Source of the DNA: Bicyclus anynana
Taxonomy: Eukaryota > Arthropoda > Insecta > Lepidoptera > Nymphalidae
NCBI RefSeq assembly: GCF_947172395.1
Contig: NC_069108.1
Span: forward strand, 1 to 64,000
Length of the DNA stretch: 64,000 nucleotides
Reading direction: 5' to 3'
Position 1 is the first letter of the stretch. Every line of letters starts with the position of its first letter. The notes under the pieces are model-generated. The model was not told the origin of the DNA and did no database searches. It was given only the letters and a program-made list of their open reading frames with translations. Below, in pieces: positions 27,901 through 41,369 of this stretch. Made by a program: the position numbers and the translations under genes.

Positions 27901-28500
27901 TTATGAAATTCAAACTAGCGTGTTCTGAGAGCGCGCTTATACGTAACTTTCAATGCCTAACCATATTCAAAGACTCTTTTTGCTCTAGGTGAGTTCGAAA
28001 TTTTTCCGGTACAAAGTCGAAGTACTTGAAAAGTCGAAAATTATGAAATTCAAACTAGCGTGTTCTGAGAGCGCGCTTATACGTAACTTTCAATGCCTAA
28101 CCATATTCAAAGACTCTTTTCGCTTGAGGTGAGTTCGAAATTTTTTCGGTACAAAGTCGAAGTACTTGAAAAGTCGAAAATTATGAAATTCAAACTAGCG
28201 TGTTCTGAGAGCGCGCTTATACGTAACTTTCAATGCCTAACCATATTCAAAGACTCTTTTCGCTTGAGATGAAATTCAAACTAGCGTGTTCTGAGAGCGC
28301 GCTTATACGTAACTTTCAATGCCTAACCAAATTCAAAGACTCTTTTTGCTCTAGGTGAGTTCGAAATTTTTCCGGTACAAAGTCGAAGTAGCTCAAAAGT
28401 CGAAAATTATGAAATTCAAACTAGCGTGTTCTGAGAGCGCGCTTATACGTAACTTTCAATGCCTAACCATATTCAAAGGCTCTTTTCGCTTGAGGTGAGT
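15979..28500 (+). repeat. 1680-bp higher-order repeat inside an 8.7-kb segmental copy
   Basis: The rare CAAACAAGCG variant lies at 15979, 17659, 24691 and 26369, giving two pairs 12 monomers (about 1680 bp) apart. The linked GTGCGATT plus ACGTTAC variant follows near 16263, 17943, 24975 and 26655. The two pairs are offset by 8712 bp, which equals 61 full monomers plus two 86-bp monomers. The segments around 15.4-19.5 kb and 24.1-28.5 kb are therefore copies of each other. The first copy has lost two monomers near 18.1 kb relative to the second, because the offset grows to 8992 bp at the GTTTGAAATT marker (19507 and 28499). Confidence 0.85.
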
Positions 28501-31500
28501 TTGAAATTTTTTCGGTACAAAGTCGAAGTACTTGAAAAGTCGAAAATTATGAAATTCAAACTAGCGTGTTCTGAGAGCGCGCTTATACGTAACTTTCAAT
28601 GCCTAACCATATTCAAAGACTCTTTTCGCTTGAGGTGAGTTCGAAATTTTTTCGGTACAAAGTCGAAGTACTTGAAAAGTCGAAAATTATGAAATTCAAA
28701 CTAGCGTGTTCTGAGAGCGCGCTTATACGTAACTTTCAATGCCTAACCATATTCAAAGACTCTTTTCGCTTGAGGTGAGTTCGAAATTTTTTCGGTACAA
28801 AGTCGAAGTACTTGAAAAGTCGAAAATTATGAAATTCAAACTAGCGTGTTCTGAGAGCGCGCTTATACGTAACTTTCAATGCCTAACCATATTCAAAGGC
28901 TCTTTTCGCTTGAGGTGAGTTCGAAATTTTTCCGGTACAAAGTCGAAGTACTTGAAAAGTCGAAAATTATGAAATTCAAACTAGCGTGTTCTGAGAGCGC
29001 GCTTATACGTAACTTTCAATGCCTAACCATATTCAAAGACTCTTTTTGCTCTAGGTGAGTTCGAAATTTTTCCGGTACAAAGTCGAAGTACTTGAAAAGT
29101 CGAAAATTATGAAATTCAAACTAGCGTGTTCTGAGAGCGCGCTTATACGTAACTTTCAATGCCTAACCATATTCAAAGACTCTTTTCGCTTGAGGTGAGT
29201 TCGAAATTTTTTCGGTTCAAAGTGGAAGTACTTGAAAAGTCGAAAATTATGAAATTCAAACTAGCGTGTTCTGAGAGCGCGATTATACGTAACTTTCAAT
29301 GCCTAACCATATTCAAAGACTCTTTTCGCTTGAGGTGAGTTCGAAATTTTTTCGGTACAAAGTCGAAGTACTTGAAAAGTCGAAAATTATGAAATTCAAA
29401 CTAGCGTGTTCTGAGAGCGCGCTTATACGTAACTTTCAATGCCTAACCATATTCAAAGACTCTTTTCGCTTGAGGTGAGTTCGAAATTTTTTCGGTACAA
29501 AGTCGAAGTACTTGAAAAGTCGAAAATTATGAAATTCAAACTAGCGTGTTCTGAGAGCGCGCTTATACGTAACTTTCAATGCCTAACCATATTCAAAGAC
29601 TCTTTTCGCTTGAGGTGAGTTCGAAATTTTTTCGGTACAAAGTCGAAGTACTTGAAAAGTCGAAAATTATGAAATTCAAACTAGCGTGTTCTGAGAGCGC
29701 GCTTATACGTAACTTTCAATGCCTAACCATATTCAAAGACTCTTTTCGCTTGAGGTGAGTTCGAAATTTTTTCGGTACAAAGTCGAAGTACTTGAAAAGT
29801 CGAAAATTATGAAATTCAAACTAGCGTGTTCTGAGAGCGCGCTTATACGTAACTTTCAATGCCTAACCATATTCAAAGACTCTTTTCGCTTGAGGTGAGT
29901 TCGAAATTTTTTCGGTACAAAGTCGAAGTACTTGAAAAGTCGAAAATTATGAAATTCAAACTAGCGTGTTCTGAGAGCGCGCTTATACGTAACTTTCAAT
30001 GCCTAACCATATTCAAAGACTCTTTTTGCTCTAGGTGAGTTCGAAATTTTTCCGGTACAAAGTCGAAGTACTTGAAAAGTCGAAAATTATGAAATTCAAA
30101 CTAGCGTGTTCTGAGAGCGCGCTTATACGTAACTTTCAATGCCTAACCATATTCAAAGACTCTTTTCGCTTGAGGTGAGTTCGAAATTTTTTCGGTTCAA
30201 AGTCGAAGTACTTGAAAAGTCGAAAATTATGAAATTCAAACTAGCGTGTTCTGAGAGCGCGATTATACGTAACTTTCAATGCCTAACCATATTCAAAGAC
30301 TCTTTTCGCTTGAGGTGAGTTCGAAATTTTTTCGGTACAAAGTCGAAGTACTTGAAAAGTCGAAAATTATGAAATTCAAACTAGCGTGTTCTGAGAGCGC
30401 GCTTATACGTAACTTTCAATGCCTAACCATATTCAAAGACTCTTTTCGCTTGAGGTGAGTTCGAAATTTTTTCGGTACAAAGTCGAAGTACTTGAAAAGT
30501 CGAAAATTATGAAATTCAAACTAGCGTGTTCTGAGAGCGCGCTTATACGTAACTTTCAATGCCTAACCATATTCAAAGACTCTTTTTGCTCTAGGTGAGT
30601 TCGAAATTTTTCCGGTACAAAGTCGAAGTACTTGAAAAGTCGAAAATTATGAAATTCAAACTAGCGTGTTCTGAGAGCGCGCTTATACGTAACTTTCAAT
30701 GCCTAACCATATTCAAAGACTCTTTTCGCTTGAGGTGAGTTCGAAATTTTTTCGGTACAAAGTCGAAGTACTTGAAAAGTCGAAAATTATGAAATTCAAA
30801 CTAGCGTGTTCTGAGAGCGCGCTTATACGTAACTTTCAATGCCTAACCATATTCAAAGACTCTTTTCGCTTGAGATGAAATTCAAACTAGCGTGTTCTGA
30901 GAGCGCGCTTATACGTAACTTTCAATGCCTAACCAAATTCAAAGACTCTTTTCGCTTGAGGTGAGTTCGAAATTTTTTCGGTTCAAAGTCGAAGTACTTG
31001 AAAAGTCGAAAATTATGAAATTCAAACTAGCGTGTTCTGAGAGCGCGATTATACGTAACTTTCAATGCCTAACCATATTCAAAGACTCTTTTCGCTTGAG
31101 GTGAGTTCGAAATTTTTTCGGTACAAAGTCGAAGTACTTGAAAAGTCGAAAATTATGAAATTCAAACTAGCGTGTTCTGAGAGCGCGCTTATACGTAACT
31201 TTCAATGCCTAACCATATTCAAAGACTCTTTTCGCTTGAGGTGAGTTCGAAATTTTTTCGGTACAAAGTCGAAGTACTTGAAAAGTCGAAAATTATGAAA
31301 TTCAAACTAGCGTGTTCTGAGAGCGCGCTTATACGTAACTTTCAATGCCTAACCATATTCAAAGACTCTTTTTGCTCTAGGTGAGTTCGAAATTTTTCCG
31401 GTACAAAGTCGAAGTACTTGAAAAGTCGAAAATTATGAAATTCAAACTAGCGTGTTCTGAGAGCGCGCTTATACGTAACTTTCAATGCCTAACCATATTC

Positions 31501-33286
31501 AAAGACTCTTTTCGCTTGAGGTGAGTTCGAAATTTTTTCGGTACAAAGTCGAAGTACTTGAAAAGTCGAAAATTATGAAATTCAAACTAGCGTGTTCTGA
31601 GAGCGCGCTTATACGTAACTTTCAATGCCTAACCATATTCAAAGACTCTTTTCGCTTGAGATGAAATTCAAACTAGCGTGTTCTGAGAGCGCGCTTATAC
31701 GTAACTTTCAATGCCTAACCAAATTCAAAGACTCTTTTTGCTCTAGGTGAGTTCGAAATTTTTCCGGTACAAAGTCGAAGTAGCTCAAAAGTCGAAAATT
31801 ATGAAATTCAAACTAGCGTGTTCTGAGAGCGCGCTTATACGTAACTTTCAATGCCTAACCATATTCAAAGGCTCTTTTCGCTTGAGGTGAGTTTGAAATT
31901 TTTTCGGTACAAAGTCGAAGTACTTGAAAAGTCGAAAATTATGAAATTCAAACTAGCGTGTTCTGAGAGCGCGCTTATACGTAACTTTCAATGCCTAACC
32001 ATATTCAAAGACTCTTTTCGCTTGAGGTGAGTTCGAAATTTTTTCGGTACAAAGTCGAAGTACTTGAAAAGTCGAAAATTATGAAATTCAAACTAGCGTG
32101 TTCTGAGAGCGCGCTTATACGTAACTTTCAATGCCTAACCATATTCAAAGACTCTTTTCGCTTGAGGTGAGTTCGAAATTTTTTCGGTACAAAGTCGAAG
32201 TACTTGAAAAGTCGAAAATTATGAAATTCAAACTAGCGTGTTCTGAGAGCGCGCTTATACGTAACTTTCAATGCCTAACCATATTCAAAGGCTCTTTTCG
32301 CTTGAGGTGAGTTCGAAATTTTTCCGGTACAAAGTCGAAGTACTTGAAAAGTCGAAAATTATGAAATTCAAACTAGCGTGTTCTGAGAGCGCGCTTATAC
32401 GTAACTTTCAATGCCTAACCATATTCAAAGACTCTTTTTGCTCTAGGTGAGTTCGAAATTTTTCCGGTACAAAGTCGAAGTACTTGAAAAGTCGAAAATT
32501 ATGAAATTCAAACTAGCGTGTTCTGAGAGCGCGCTTATACGTAACTTTCAATGCCTAACCATATTCAAAGACTCTTTTCGCTTGAGGTGAGTTCGAAATT
32601 TTTTCGGTTCAAAGTGGAAGTACTTGAAAAGTCGAAAATTATGAAATTCAAACTAGCGTGTTCTGAGAGCGCGATTATACGTAACTTTCAATGCCTAACC
32701 ATATTCAAAGACTCTTTTCGCTTGAGGTGAGTTCGAAATTTTTTCGGTACAAAGTCGAAGTACTTGAAAAGTCGAAAATTATGAAATTCAAACTAGCGTG
32801 TTCTGAGAGCGCGCTTATACGTAACTTTCAATGCCTAACCATATTCAAAGACTCTTTTCGCTTGAGGTGAGTTCGAAATTTTTTCGGTACAAAGTCGAAG
32901 TACTTGAAAAGTCGAAAATTATGAAATTCAAACTAGCGTGTTCTGAGAGCGCGCTTATACGTAACTTTCAATGCCTAACCATATTCAAAGACTCTTTTTG
33001 CTCTAGGTGAGTTCGAAATTTTTCCGGTACAAAGTCGAAGTACTTGAAAAGTCGAAAATTATGAAATTCAAACTAGCGTGTTCTGAGAGCGCGCTTATAC
33101 GTAACTTTCAATGCCTAACCATATTCAAAGACTCTTTTCGCTTGAGGTGAGTTCGAAATTTTTTCGGTACAAAGTCGAAGTACTTGAAAAGTCGAAAATT
33201 ATGAAATTCAAACTAGCGTGTTCTGAGAGCGCGCTTATACGTAACTTTCAATGCCTAACCATATTCAAAGACTCTTTTTGCTTGAG
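28269..33286 (+). repeat. 3392-bp compound higher-order repeat
   Basis: The GTGAGTTTGAAATT variant at about 28495 recurs 3392 bp later at about 31887, and the AGTGGAAGTA variant at 29221 recurs at 32613. 3392 bp equals 23 full monomers plus two 86-bp monomers. The unit therefore contains shortened monomers as regular members. The second unit is incomplete at its right end, where the array passes into the next higher-order form. Confidence 0.85.
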
Positions 33287-36200
33287 ATGAAATTCAAACT
33301 AGCGTGTTCTGAGAGCGCGCTTATACGTAACTTTCAATGCCTAACCAAATTCAAAGACTCTTTTTGCTCTAGGTGAGTTCGAAATTTTTCCGGTACAAAG
33401 TCGAAGTAGCTCAAAAGTCGAAAATTATGAAATTCAAACTAGCGTGTTCTGAGAGCGCGCTTATACGTAACTTTCAATGCCTAACCATATTCAAAGGCTC
33501 TTTTCGCTTGAGGTGAGTTCGAAATTTTTTCGGTACAAAGTCGAAGTACTTGAAAAGTCGAAAATTATGAAATTCAAACTAGCGTGTTCTGAGAGCGCGC
33601 TTATACGTAACTTTCAATGCCTAACCATATTCAAAGACTCTTTTCGCTTGAGGTGAGTTCGAAATTTTTTCGGTACAAAGTCGAAGTACTTGAAAAGTCG
33701 AAAATTATGAAATTCAAACTAGCGTGTTCTGAGAGCGCGCTTATACGTAACTTTCAATGCCTAACCATATTCAAAGACTCTTTTCGCTTGAGGTGAGTTC
33801 GAAATTTTTTCGGTACAAAGTCGAAGTACTTGAAAAGTCGAAAATTATGAAATTCAAACTAGCGTGTTCTGAGAGCGCGCTTATACGTAACTTTCAATGC
33901 CTAACCATATTCAAAGACTCTTTTCGCTTGAGGTGAGTTCGAAATTTTTTCGGTACAAAGTCGAAGTACTTGAAAAGTCGAAAATTATGAAATTCAAACT
34001 AGCGTGTTCTGAGAGCGCGCTTATACGTAACTTTCAATGCCTAACCATATTCAAAGGCTCTTTTCGCTTGAGGTGAGTTCGAAATTTTTCCGGTACAAAG
34101 TCGAAGTACTTGAAAAGTCGAAAATTATGAAATTCAAACTAGCGTGTTCTGAGAGCGCGCTTATACGTAACTTTCAATGCCTAACCATATTCAAAGACTC
34201 TTTTCGCTCTAGGTGAGTTCGAAATTTTTCCGGTACAAAGTCGAAGTACTTGAAAAGTCGAAAATTATGAAATTCAAACTAGCGTGTTCTGAGAGCGCGC
34301 TTATACGTAACTTTCAATGCCTAACCATATTCAAAGACTCTTTTCGCTTGAGGTGAGTTCGAAATTTTTTCGGTACAAAGTCGAAGTACTTGAAAAGTCG
34401 AAAATTATGAAATTCAAACTTGTGTGTTCTGAGAGTGCGATTATACGTTACTTTCAATGCCTAACCATATTCAAAGACTCTTTTCGCTTGAGGTGAGTTC
34501 GAAATTTTTTCGGTACAAAGTCGAAGTACTTGAAAAGTCGAAAATTATGAAATTCAAACTAGCGTGTTCTGAGAGCGCGCTTATACGTAACTTTTAATGC
34601 CTAACCATATTCAAAGACTCTTTTTGCTCTAGGTGAGTTCGAAATTTTTCCGGTACAAAGTCGAAGTACTTGAAAAGTCGAAAATTATGAAATTCAAACT
34701 AGCGTGTTCTGAGAGCGCGCTTATACGTAACTTTCAATGCCTAACGATATTCAAAGACTCTTTTCGCTTGAGGTGAGTTCGAAATTTTTTCGGTACAAAG
34801 TCGAAGTACTTGAAAAGTTGAAAATTATGAAATTCAAACTAGCGTGTTCTGAGAGCGCGCTTATACGTAACTTTCAATGCCTAACCATATTCAAAGACTC
34901 TTTTCGCTTGAGGTGAGTTCGAAATTTTTTCGGTACAAAGTCGAAGTACTTGAAAAGTCGAAAATTATGAAATTCAAACTAGCGTGTTCTGAGAGCGCGC
35001 TTATACGTAACTTTCAATGCCTAACCATATTCAAAGACTCTTTTCGCTTGAGGTGAGTTCGAATTTTTTTCGGTACAAAGTCGAAGTACTTGAAAAGTCG
35101 AAAATTATGAAATTCAAACTAGCGTGTTCTGAGAGCGCGCTTATACGTAACTTTCAATGCCTAACCATATTCAAAGACTCTTTTTGCTATAGGTGAGTTC
35201 GAATTTTTTTCGGTACAAAGTCGAAGTACTTGAAAAGTCGAAAATTATGAAATTCAAACTAGCGTGTTCTGAGAGCGCGCTTATACGTAACTTTCAATGC
35301 CTAACCATATTCAAAGACTCTTTTCGCTTGAGGTGAGTTCGAAATTTTTTCGGTACAAAGTCGAAGTACTTGAAAAGTCGAAAATTATGAAATTCAAACT
35401 TGTGTGTTCTGAGAGTGCGATTATACGTAACTTTCAATGCCTAACCATATTCAAAGACTCTTTTCGCTTGAGGTGAGTTCGAAATTTTTTCGGTACAAAG
35501 TCGAAGTACTTGAAAAGTCGAAAATTATGAAATTCAAACTAGCGTGTTCTGAGAGCGCGCTTATACGTAACTTTCAATGCCTAACCATATTCAAAGACTC
35601 TTTTTGCTCTAGGTGAGTTCGAAATTTTTCCGGTACAAAGTCGAAGTACTTGAAAAGTCGAAAATTATGAAATTCAAACTAGCGTGTTCTGAGAGCGCGC
35701 TTATACGTAACTTTCAATGCCTAACGATATTCAAAGACTCTTTTCGCTTGAGGTGAGTTCGAAATTTTTTCGGTACAAAGTCGAAGTACTTGAAAAGTCG
35801 AAAATTATGAAATTCAAACTAGCGTGTTCTGAGAGCGCGCTTATACGTAACTTTCAATGCCTAACCATATTCAAAGACTCTTTTCGCTTGAGGTGAGTTC
35901 GAAATTTTTTCGGTACAAAGTCGAAGTACTTGAAAAGTCGAAAATTATGAAATTCAAACTAGCGTGTTCTGAGAGCGCGCTTATACGTAACTTTCAATGC
36001 CTAACCATATTCAAAGACTCTTTTCGCTTGAGGTGAGTTCGAAATTTTTTCGGTACAAAGTCGAAGTACTTGAAAAGTCGAAAATTATGAAATTCAAACT
36101 AGCGTGTTCTGAGAGCGCGCTTATACGTAACTTTCAATGCCTAACCATATTCAAAGACTCTTTTCGCTTGAGGTGAGTTCGAAATTTTTTCGGTACAAAG

Positions 36201-39200
36201 TCGAAGTACTTGAAAAGTCGAAAATTATGAAATTCAAACTAGCGTGTTCTGAGAGCGCGCTTATACGTAACTTTCAATGCCTAACCATATTCAAAGACTC
36301 TTTTCGCTTGAGGTGAGTTCGAAATTTTTTCGGTACAAAGTCGAAGTACTTGAAAAGTCGAAAATTATGAAATTCAAACTAGCGTGTTCTGAGAGCGCGC
36401 TTATACGTAACTTTCAATGCCTAACCATATTCAAAGGCTCTTTTCGCTTGAGGTGAGTTCGAAATTTTTCCGGTACAAAGTCGAAGTACTTGAAAAGTCG
36501 AAAATTATGAAATTCAAACTAGCGTGTTCTGAGAGCGCGCTTATACGTAACTTTCAATGCCTAACCATATTCAAAGACTCTTTTCGCTCTAGGTGAGTTC
36601 GAAATTTTTCCGGTACAAAGTCGAAGTACTTGAAAAGTCGAAAATTATGAAATTCAAACTAGCGTGTTCTGAGAGCGCGCTTATACGTAACTTTCAATGC
36701 CTAACCATATTCAAAGACTCTTTTCGCTTGAGGTGAGTTCGAAATTTTTTCGGTACAAAGTCGAAGTACTTGAAAAGTCGAAAATTATGAAATTCAAACT
36801 AGCGTGTTCTGAGAGCGCGCTTATACGTAACTTTCAATGCCTAACCATATTCAAAGACTCTTTTTGCTCTAGGTGAGTTCGAAATTTTTCCGGTACAAAG
36901 TCGAAGTACTTGAAAAGTCGAAAATTATGAAATTCAAACTAGCGTGTTCTGAGAGCGCGCTTATACGTAACTTTCAATGCCTAACCATATTCAAAGACTC
37001 TTTTCGCTTGAGGTGAGTTCGAAATTTTTTCGGTACAAAGTCGAAGTACTTGAAAAGTCGAAAATTATGAAATTCAAACTTGTGTGTTCTGAGAGTGCGA
37101 TTATACGTTACTTTCAATGCCTAACCATATTCAAAGACTCTTTTCGCTTGAGGTGAGTTCGAAATTTTTTCGGTACAAAGTCGAAGTACTTGAAAAGTCG
37201 AAAATTATGAAATTCAAACTAGCGTGTTCTGAGAGCGCGCTTATACGTAACTTTTAATGCCTAACCATATTCAAAGACTCTTTTTGCTCTAGGTGAGTTC
37301 GAAATTTTTCCGGTACAAAGTCGAAGTACTTGAAAAGTCGAAAATTATGAAATTCAAACTAGCGTGTTCTGAGAGCGCGCTTATACGTAACTTTCAATGC
37401 CTAACGATATTCAAAGACTCTTTTCGCTTGAGGTGAGTTCGAAATTTTTTCGGTACAAAGTCGAAGTACTTGAAAAGTTGAAAATTATGAAATTCAAACT
37501 AGCGTGTTCTGAGAGCGCGCTTATACGTAACTTTCAATGCCTAACCATATTCAAAGACTCTTTTCGCTTGAGGTGAGTTCGAAATTTTTTCGGTACAAAG
37601 TCGAAGTACTTGAAAAGTCGAAAATTATGAAATTCAAACTAGCGTGTTCTGAGAGCGCGCTTATACGTAACTTTCAATGCCTAACCATATTCAAAGACTC
37701 TTTTCGCTTGAGGTGAGTTCGAATTTTTTTCGGTACAAAGTCGAAGTACTTGAAAAGTCGAAAATTATGAAATTCAAACTAGCGTGTTCTGAGAGCGCGC
37801 TTATACGTAACTTTCAATGCCTAACCATATTCAAAGACTCTTTTTGCTATAGGTGAGTTCGAATTTTTTTCGGTACAAAGTCGAAGTACTTGAAAAGTCG
37901 AAAATTATGAAATTCAAACTAGCGTGTTCTGAGAGCGCGCTTATACGTAACTTTCAATGCCTAACCATATTCAAAGACTCTTTTCGCTTGAGGTGAGTTC
38001 GAAATTTTTTCGGTACAAAGTCGAAGTACTTGAAAAGTCGAAAATTATGAAATTCAAACTTGTGTGTTCTGAGAGTGCGATTATACGTAACTTTCAATGC
38101 CTAACCATATTCAAAGACTCTTTTCGCTTGAGGTGAGTTCGAAATTTTTTCGGTACAAAGTCGAAGTACTTGAAAAGTCGAAAATTATGAAATTCAAACT
38201 AGCGTGTTCTGAGAGCGCGCTTATACGTAACTTTCAATGCCTAACCATATTCAAAGACTCTTTTTGCTCTAGGTGAGTTCGAAATTTTTCCGGTACAAAG
38301 TCGAAGTACTTGAAAAGTCGAAAATTATGAAATTCAAACTAGCGTGTTCTGAGAGCGCGCTTATACGTAACTTTCAATGCCTAACGATATTCAAAGACTC
38401 TTTTCGCTTGAGGTGAGTTCGAAATTTTTTCGGTACAAAGTCGAAGTACTTGAAAAGTCGAAAATTATGAAATTCAAACTAGCGTGTTCTGAGAGCGCGC
38501 TTATACGTAACTTTCAATGCCTAACCATATTCAAAGACTCTTTTCGCTTGAGGTGAGTTCGAAATTTTTTCGGTACAAAGTCGAAGTACTTGAAAAGTCG
38601 AAAATTATGAAATTCAAACTAGCGTGTTCTGAGAGCGCGCTTATACGTAACTTTCAATGCCTAACCATATTCAAAGACTCTTTTTGCTATAGGTGAGTTC
38701 GAATTTTTTTCGGTACAAAGTCGAAGTACTTGAAAAGTCGAAAATTATGAAATTCAAACTAGCGTGTTCTGAGAGCGCGCTTATACGTAACTTTCAATGC
38801 CTAACCATATTCAAAGACTCTTTTCGCTTGAGGTGAGTTCGAAATTTTTTCGGTACAAAGTCGAAGTACTTGAAAAGTCGAAAATTATGAAATTCAAACT
38901 AGCGTGTTCTGAGAGCGCGCTTATACGTAACTTTCAATGCCTAACCATATTCAAAGACTCTTTTCGCTTGAGGTGAGTTCGAAATTTTTTCGGTACAAAG
39001 TCGAAGTACTTGAAAAGTCGAAAATTATGAAATTCAAACTAGCGTGTTCTGAGAGCGCGCTTATACGTAACTTTCAATGCCTAACCATATTCAAAGACTC
39101 TTTTTGCTCTAGGTGAGTTCGAAATTTTTCCGGTACAAAGTCGAAGTACTTGAAAAGTCGAAAATTATGAAATTCAAACTAGCGTGTTCTGAGAGCGCGC

Positions 39201-41187
39201 TTATACGTAACTTTCAATGCCTAACCATATTCAAAGACTCTTTTCGCTTGAGGTGAGTTCGAAATTTTTTCGGTACAAAGTCGAAGTACTTGAAAAGTCG
39301 AAAATTATGAAATTCAAACTTGTGTGTTCTGAGAGTGCGATTATACGTTACTTTCAATGCCTAACCATATTCAAAGACTCTTTTCGCTTGAGGTGAGTTC
39401 GAAATTTTTTCGGTACAAAGTCGAAGTACTTGAAAAGTCGAAAATTATGAAATTCAAACTAGCGTGTTCTGAGAGCGCGCTTATACGTAACTTTTAATGC
39501 CTAACCATATTCAAAGACTCTTTTTGCTCTAGGTGAGTTCGAAATTTTTCCGGTACAAAGTCGAAGTACTTGAAAAGTCGAAAATTATGAAATTCAAACT
39601 AGCGTGTTCTGAGAGCGCGCTTATACGTAACTTTCAATGCCTAACGATATTCAAAGACTCTTTTCGCTTGAGGTGAGTTCGAAATTTTTCCGGTACAAAG
39701 TCGAAGTACTTGAAAAGTCGAAAATTATGAAATTCAAACTAGCGTGTTCTGAGAGCGCGCTTATACGTAACTTTCAATGCCTAACCATATTCAAAGACTC
39801 TTTTCGCTTGAGGTGAGTTCGAAATTTTTTCGGTACAAAGTCGAAGTACTTGAAAAGTCGAAAATTATGAAATTCAAACTTGTGTGTTCTGAGAGTGCGA
39901 TTATACGTTACTTTCAATGCCTAACCATATTCAAAGACTCTTTTCGCTTGAGGTGAGTTCGAAATTTTTTCGGTACAAAGTCGAAGTACTTGAAAAGTCG
40001 AAAATTATGAAATTCAAACTAGCGTGTTCTGAGAGCGCGCTTATACGTAACTTTTAATGCCTAACCATATTCAAAGACTCTTTTTGCTCTAGGTGAGTTC
40101 GAAATTTTTCCGGTACAAAGTCGAAGTACTTGAAAAGTCGAAAATTATGAAATTCAAACTAGCGTGTTCTGAGAGCGCGCTTATACGTAACTTTCAATGC
40201 CTAACGATATTCAAAGACTCTTTTCGCTTGAGGTGAGTTCGAAATTTTTTCGGTACAAAGTCGAAGTACTTGAAAAGTTGAAAATTATGAAATTCAAACT
40301 AGCGTGTTCTGAGAGCGCGCTTATACGTAACTTTCAATGCCTAACCATATTCAAAGACTCTTTTCGCTTGAGGTGAGTTCGAAATTTTTTCGGTACAAAG
40401 TCGAAGTACTTGAAAAGTCGAAAATTATGAAATTCAAACTAGCGTGTTCTGAGAGCGCGCTTATACGTAACTTTCAATGCCTAACCATATTCAAAGACTC
40501 TTTTCGCTTGAGGTGAGTTCGAATTTTTTTCGGTACAAAGTCGAAGTACTTGAAAAGTCGAAAATTATGAAATTCAAACTAGCGTGTTCTGAGAGCGCGC
40601 TTATACGTAACTTTCAATGCCTAACCATATTCAAAGACTCTTTTTGCTATAGGTGAGTTCGAATTTTTTTCGGTACAAAGTCGAAGTACTTGAAAAGTCG
40701 AAAATTATGAAATTCAAACTAGCGTGTTCTGAGAGCGCGCTTATACGTAACTTTCAATGCCTAACCATATTCAAAGACTCTTTTCGCTTGAGGTGAGTTC
40801 GAAATTTTTTCGGTACAAAGTCGAAGTACTTGAAAAGTCGAAAATTATGAAATTCAAACTTGTGTGTTCTGAGAGTGCGATTATACGTAACTTTCAATGC
40901 CTAACCATATTCAAAGACTCTTTTCGCTTGAGGTGAGTTCGAAATTTTTTCGGTACAAAGTCGAAGTACTTGAAAAGTCGAAAATTATGAAATTCAAACT
41001 AGCGTGTTCTGAGAGCGCGCTTATACGTAACTTTCAATGCCTAACCATATTCAAAGACTCTTTTTGCTCTAGGTGAGTTCGAAATTTTTCCGGTACAAAG
41101 TCGAAGTACTTGAAAAGTCGAAAATTATGAAATTCAAACTAGCGTGTTCTGAGAGCGCGCTTATACGTAACTTTCAATGCCTAACGA

Positions 41188-41192
41188 TATTC
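41188..41192 (+). repeat. Target-site duplication TATTC, left copy
   Basis: TATTC directly precedes the 5' LTR and is repeated directly after the 3' LTR at 45637-45641. Five-base duplications are usual for Ty1/copia integrases. Removing the element and one TATTC restores a normal 140-bp satellite monomer. Confidence 0.95.
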
Positions 41193-41359
41193 TGTTGATA
41201 GTGTGGCCGCTTAACAATCACTAGTTTATTGTCTATGTTAACTGTTCTCTGTGATCGGTCTCTTCTTCTCTTGAACTGTGCTCTGTCAGACGTTTACTTA
41301 TTTAATTATTCTCAATAAACTATTTAAAACTATAAACTATAAAGCCTTTCAATCTATCA
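41193..41359 (+). repeat. Copia 5' LTR
   Basis: 167 bp, identical by eye to 45470-45636. It begins TGTTGATAG and ends CTATCA. An AATAAA lies at 41314-41319, about 40 bp before the LTR end, and an initiator-like TCAGACG lies near 41287. No clear TATA box stands at a canonical distance, so the promoter position within the LTR is not fixed. Confidence 0.95.
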
Positions 41360-41369
41360 GGTTATGGGC
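41360..41369 (+). other. Primer binding site, initiator tRNA-Met half-molecule type
   Basis: GGTTATGGGC begins at the first base after the 5' LTR. It is complementary to the anticodon stem-loop of initiator tRNA-Met (GCCCATAACC), not to the tRNA 3' end. Insect copia is known to prime with a 5' half of this tRNA, so the same mechanism is inferred. The match stops after ten bases. Confidence 0.8.

Larger units (their letters stand above)
9964..33287 (+). repeat. Eight 86-bp satellite monomers with one shared 54-bp deletion
   Basis: Deletion junctions reading CTTGAG joined to ATGAAATTC lie at 10004, 12890, 19276, 21742, 28268, 30874, 31660 and 33286. All remove the same monomer positions (63 to 116 counting from GAGAGCGCGC), so they descend from one event and were spread by array expansion. 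In six of the eight cases the next monomer carries CTAACCAAATTC, and most of those also carry GAAGTAGCTCAAAAG, so the deleted monomer and its neighbour travel as a unit. None is seen right of 33.3 kb. The deletion begins exactly at the GTGAGT motif. Confidence 0.95.
1..41192 (+). repeat. 140-bp satellite array, left block
   Basis: Tandem head-to-tail array of a 140-bp monomer, about 297 copies counting eight shortened ones, and continuing beyond the left window edge. The monomer can be started at GAGAGCGCGC; the next starts are at 141, 281, 421 and so on. All copies are in the same orientation and most differ at only a few positions. Two linked subfamilies alternate: type 1 has TTTTCGCTTGAGGTGAG and TTTTTTCGGTAC, type 2 has TTTTTGCTCTAGGTGAG and TTTTTCCGGTAC. 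Each monomer holds the palindromes AGCGCGCT, TACGTA, TTCGAA and AAGTACTT, and two AAAGTCGAA direct repeats 17 bp apart. No spacer or gene interrupts the block. Function is unknown; it may be heterochromatin. Confidence 0.98.

Noticed and set aside
1..41192. CRISPR array
   Set aside because: The repeats are contiguous with no unique spacers, and the context is eukaryotic.
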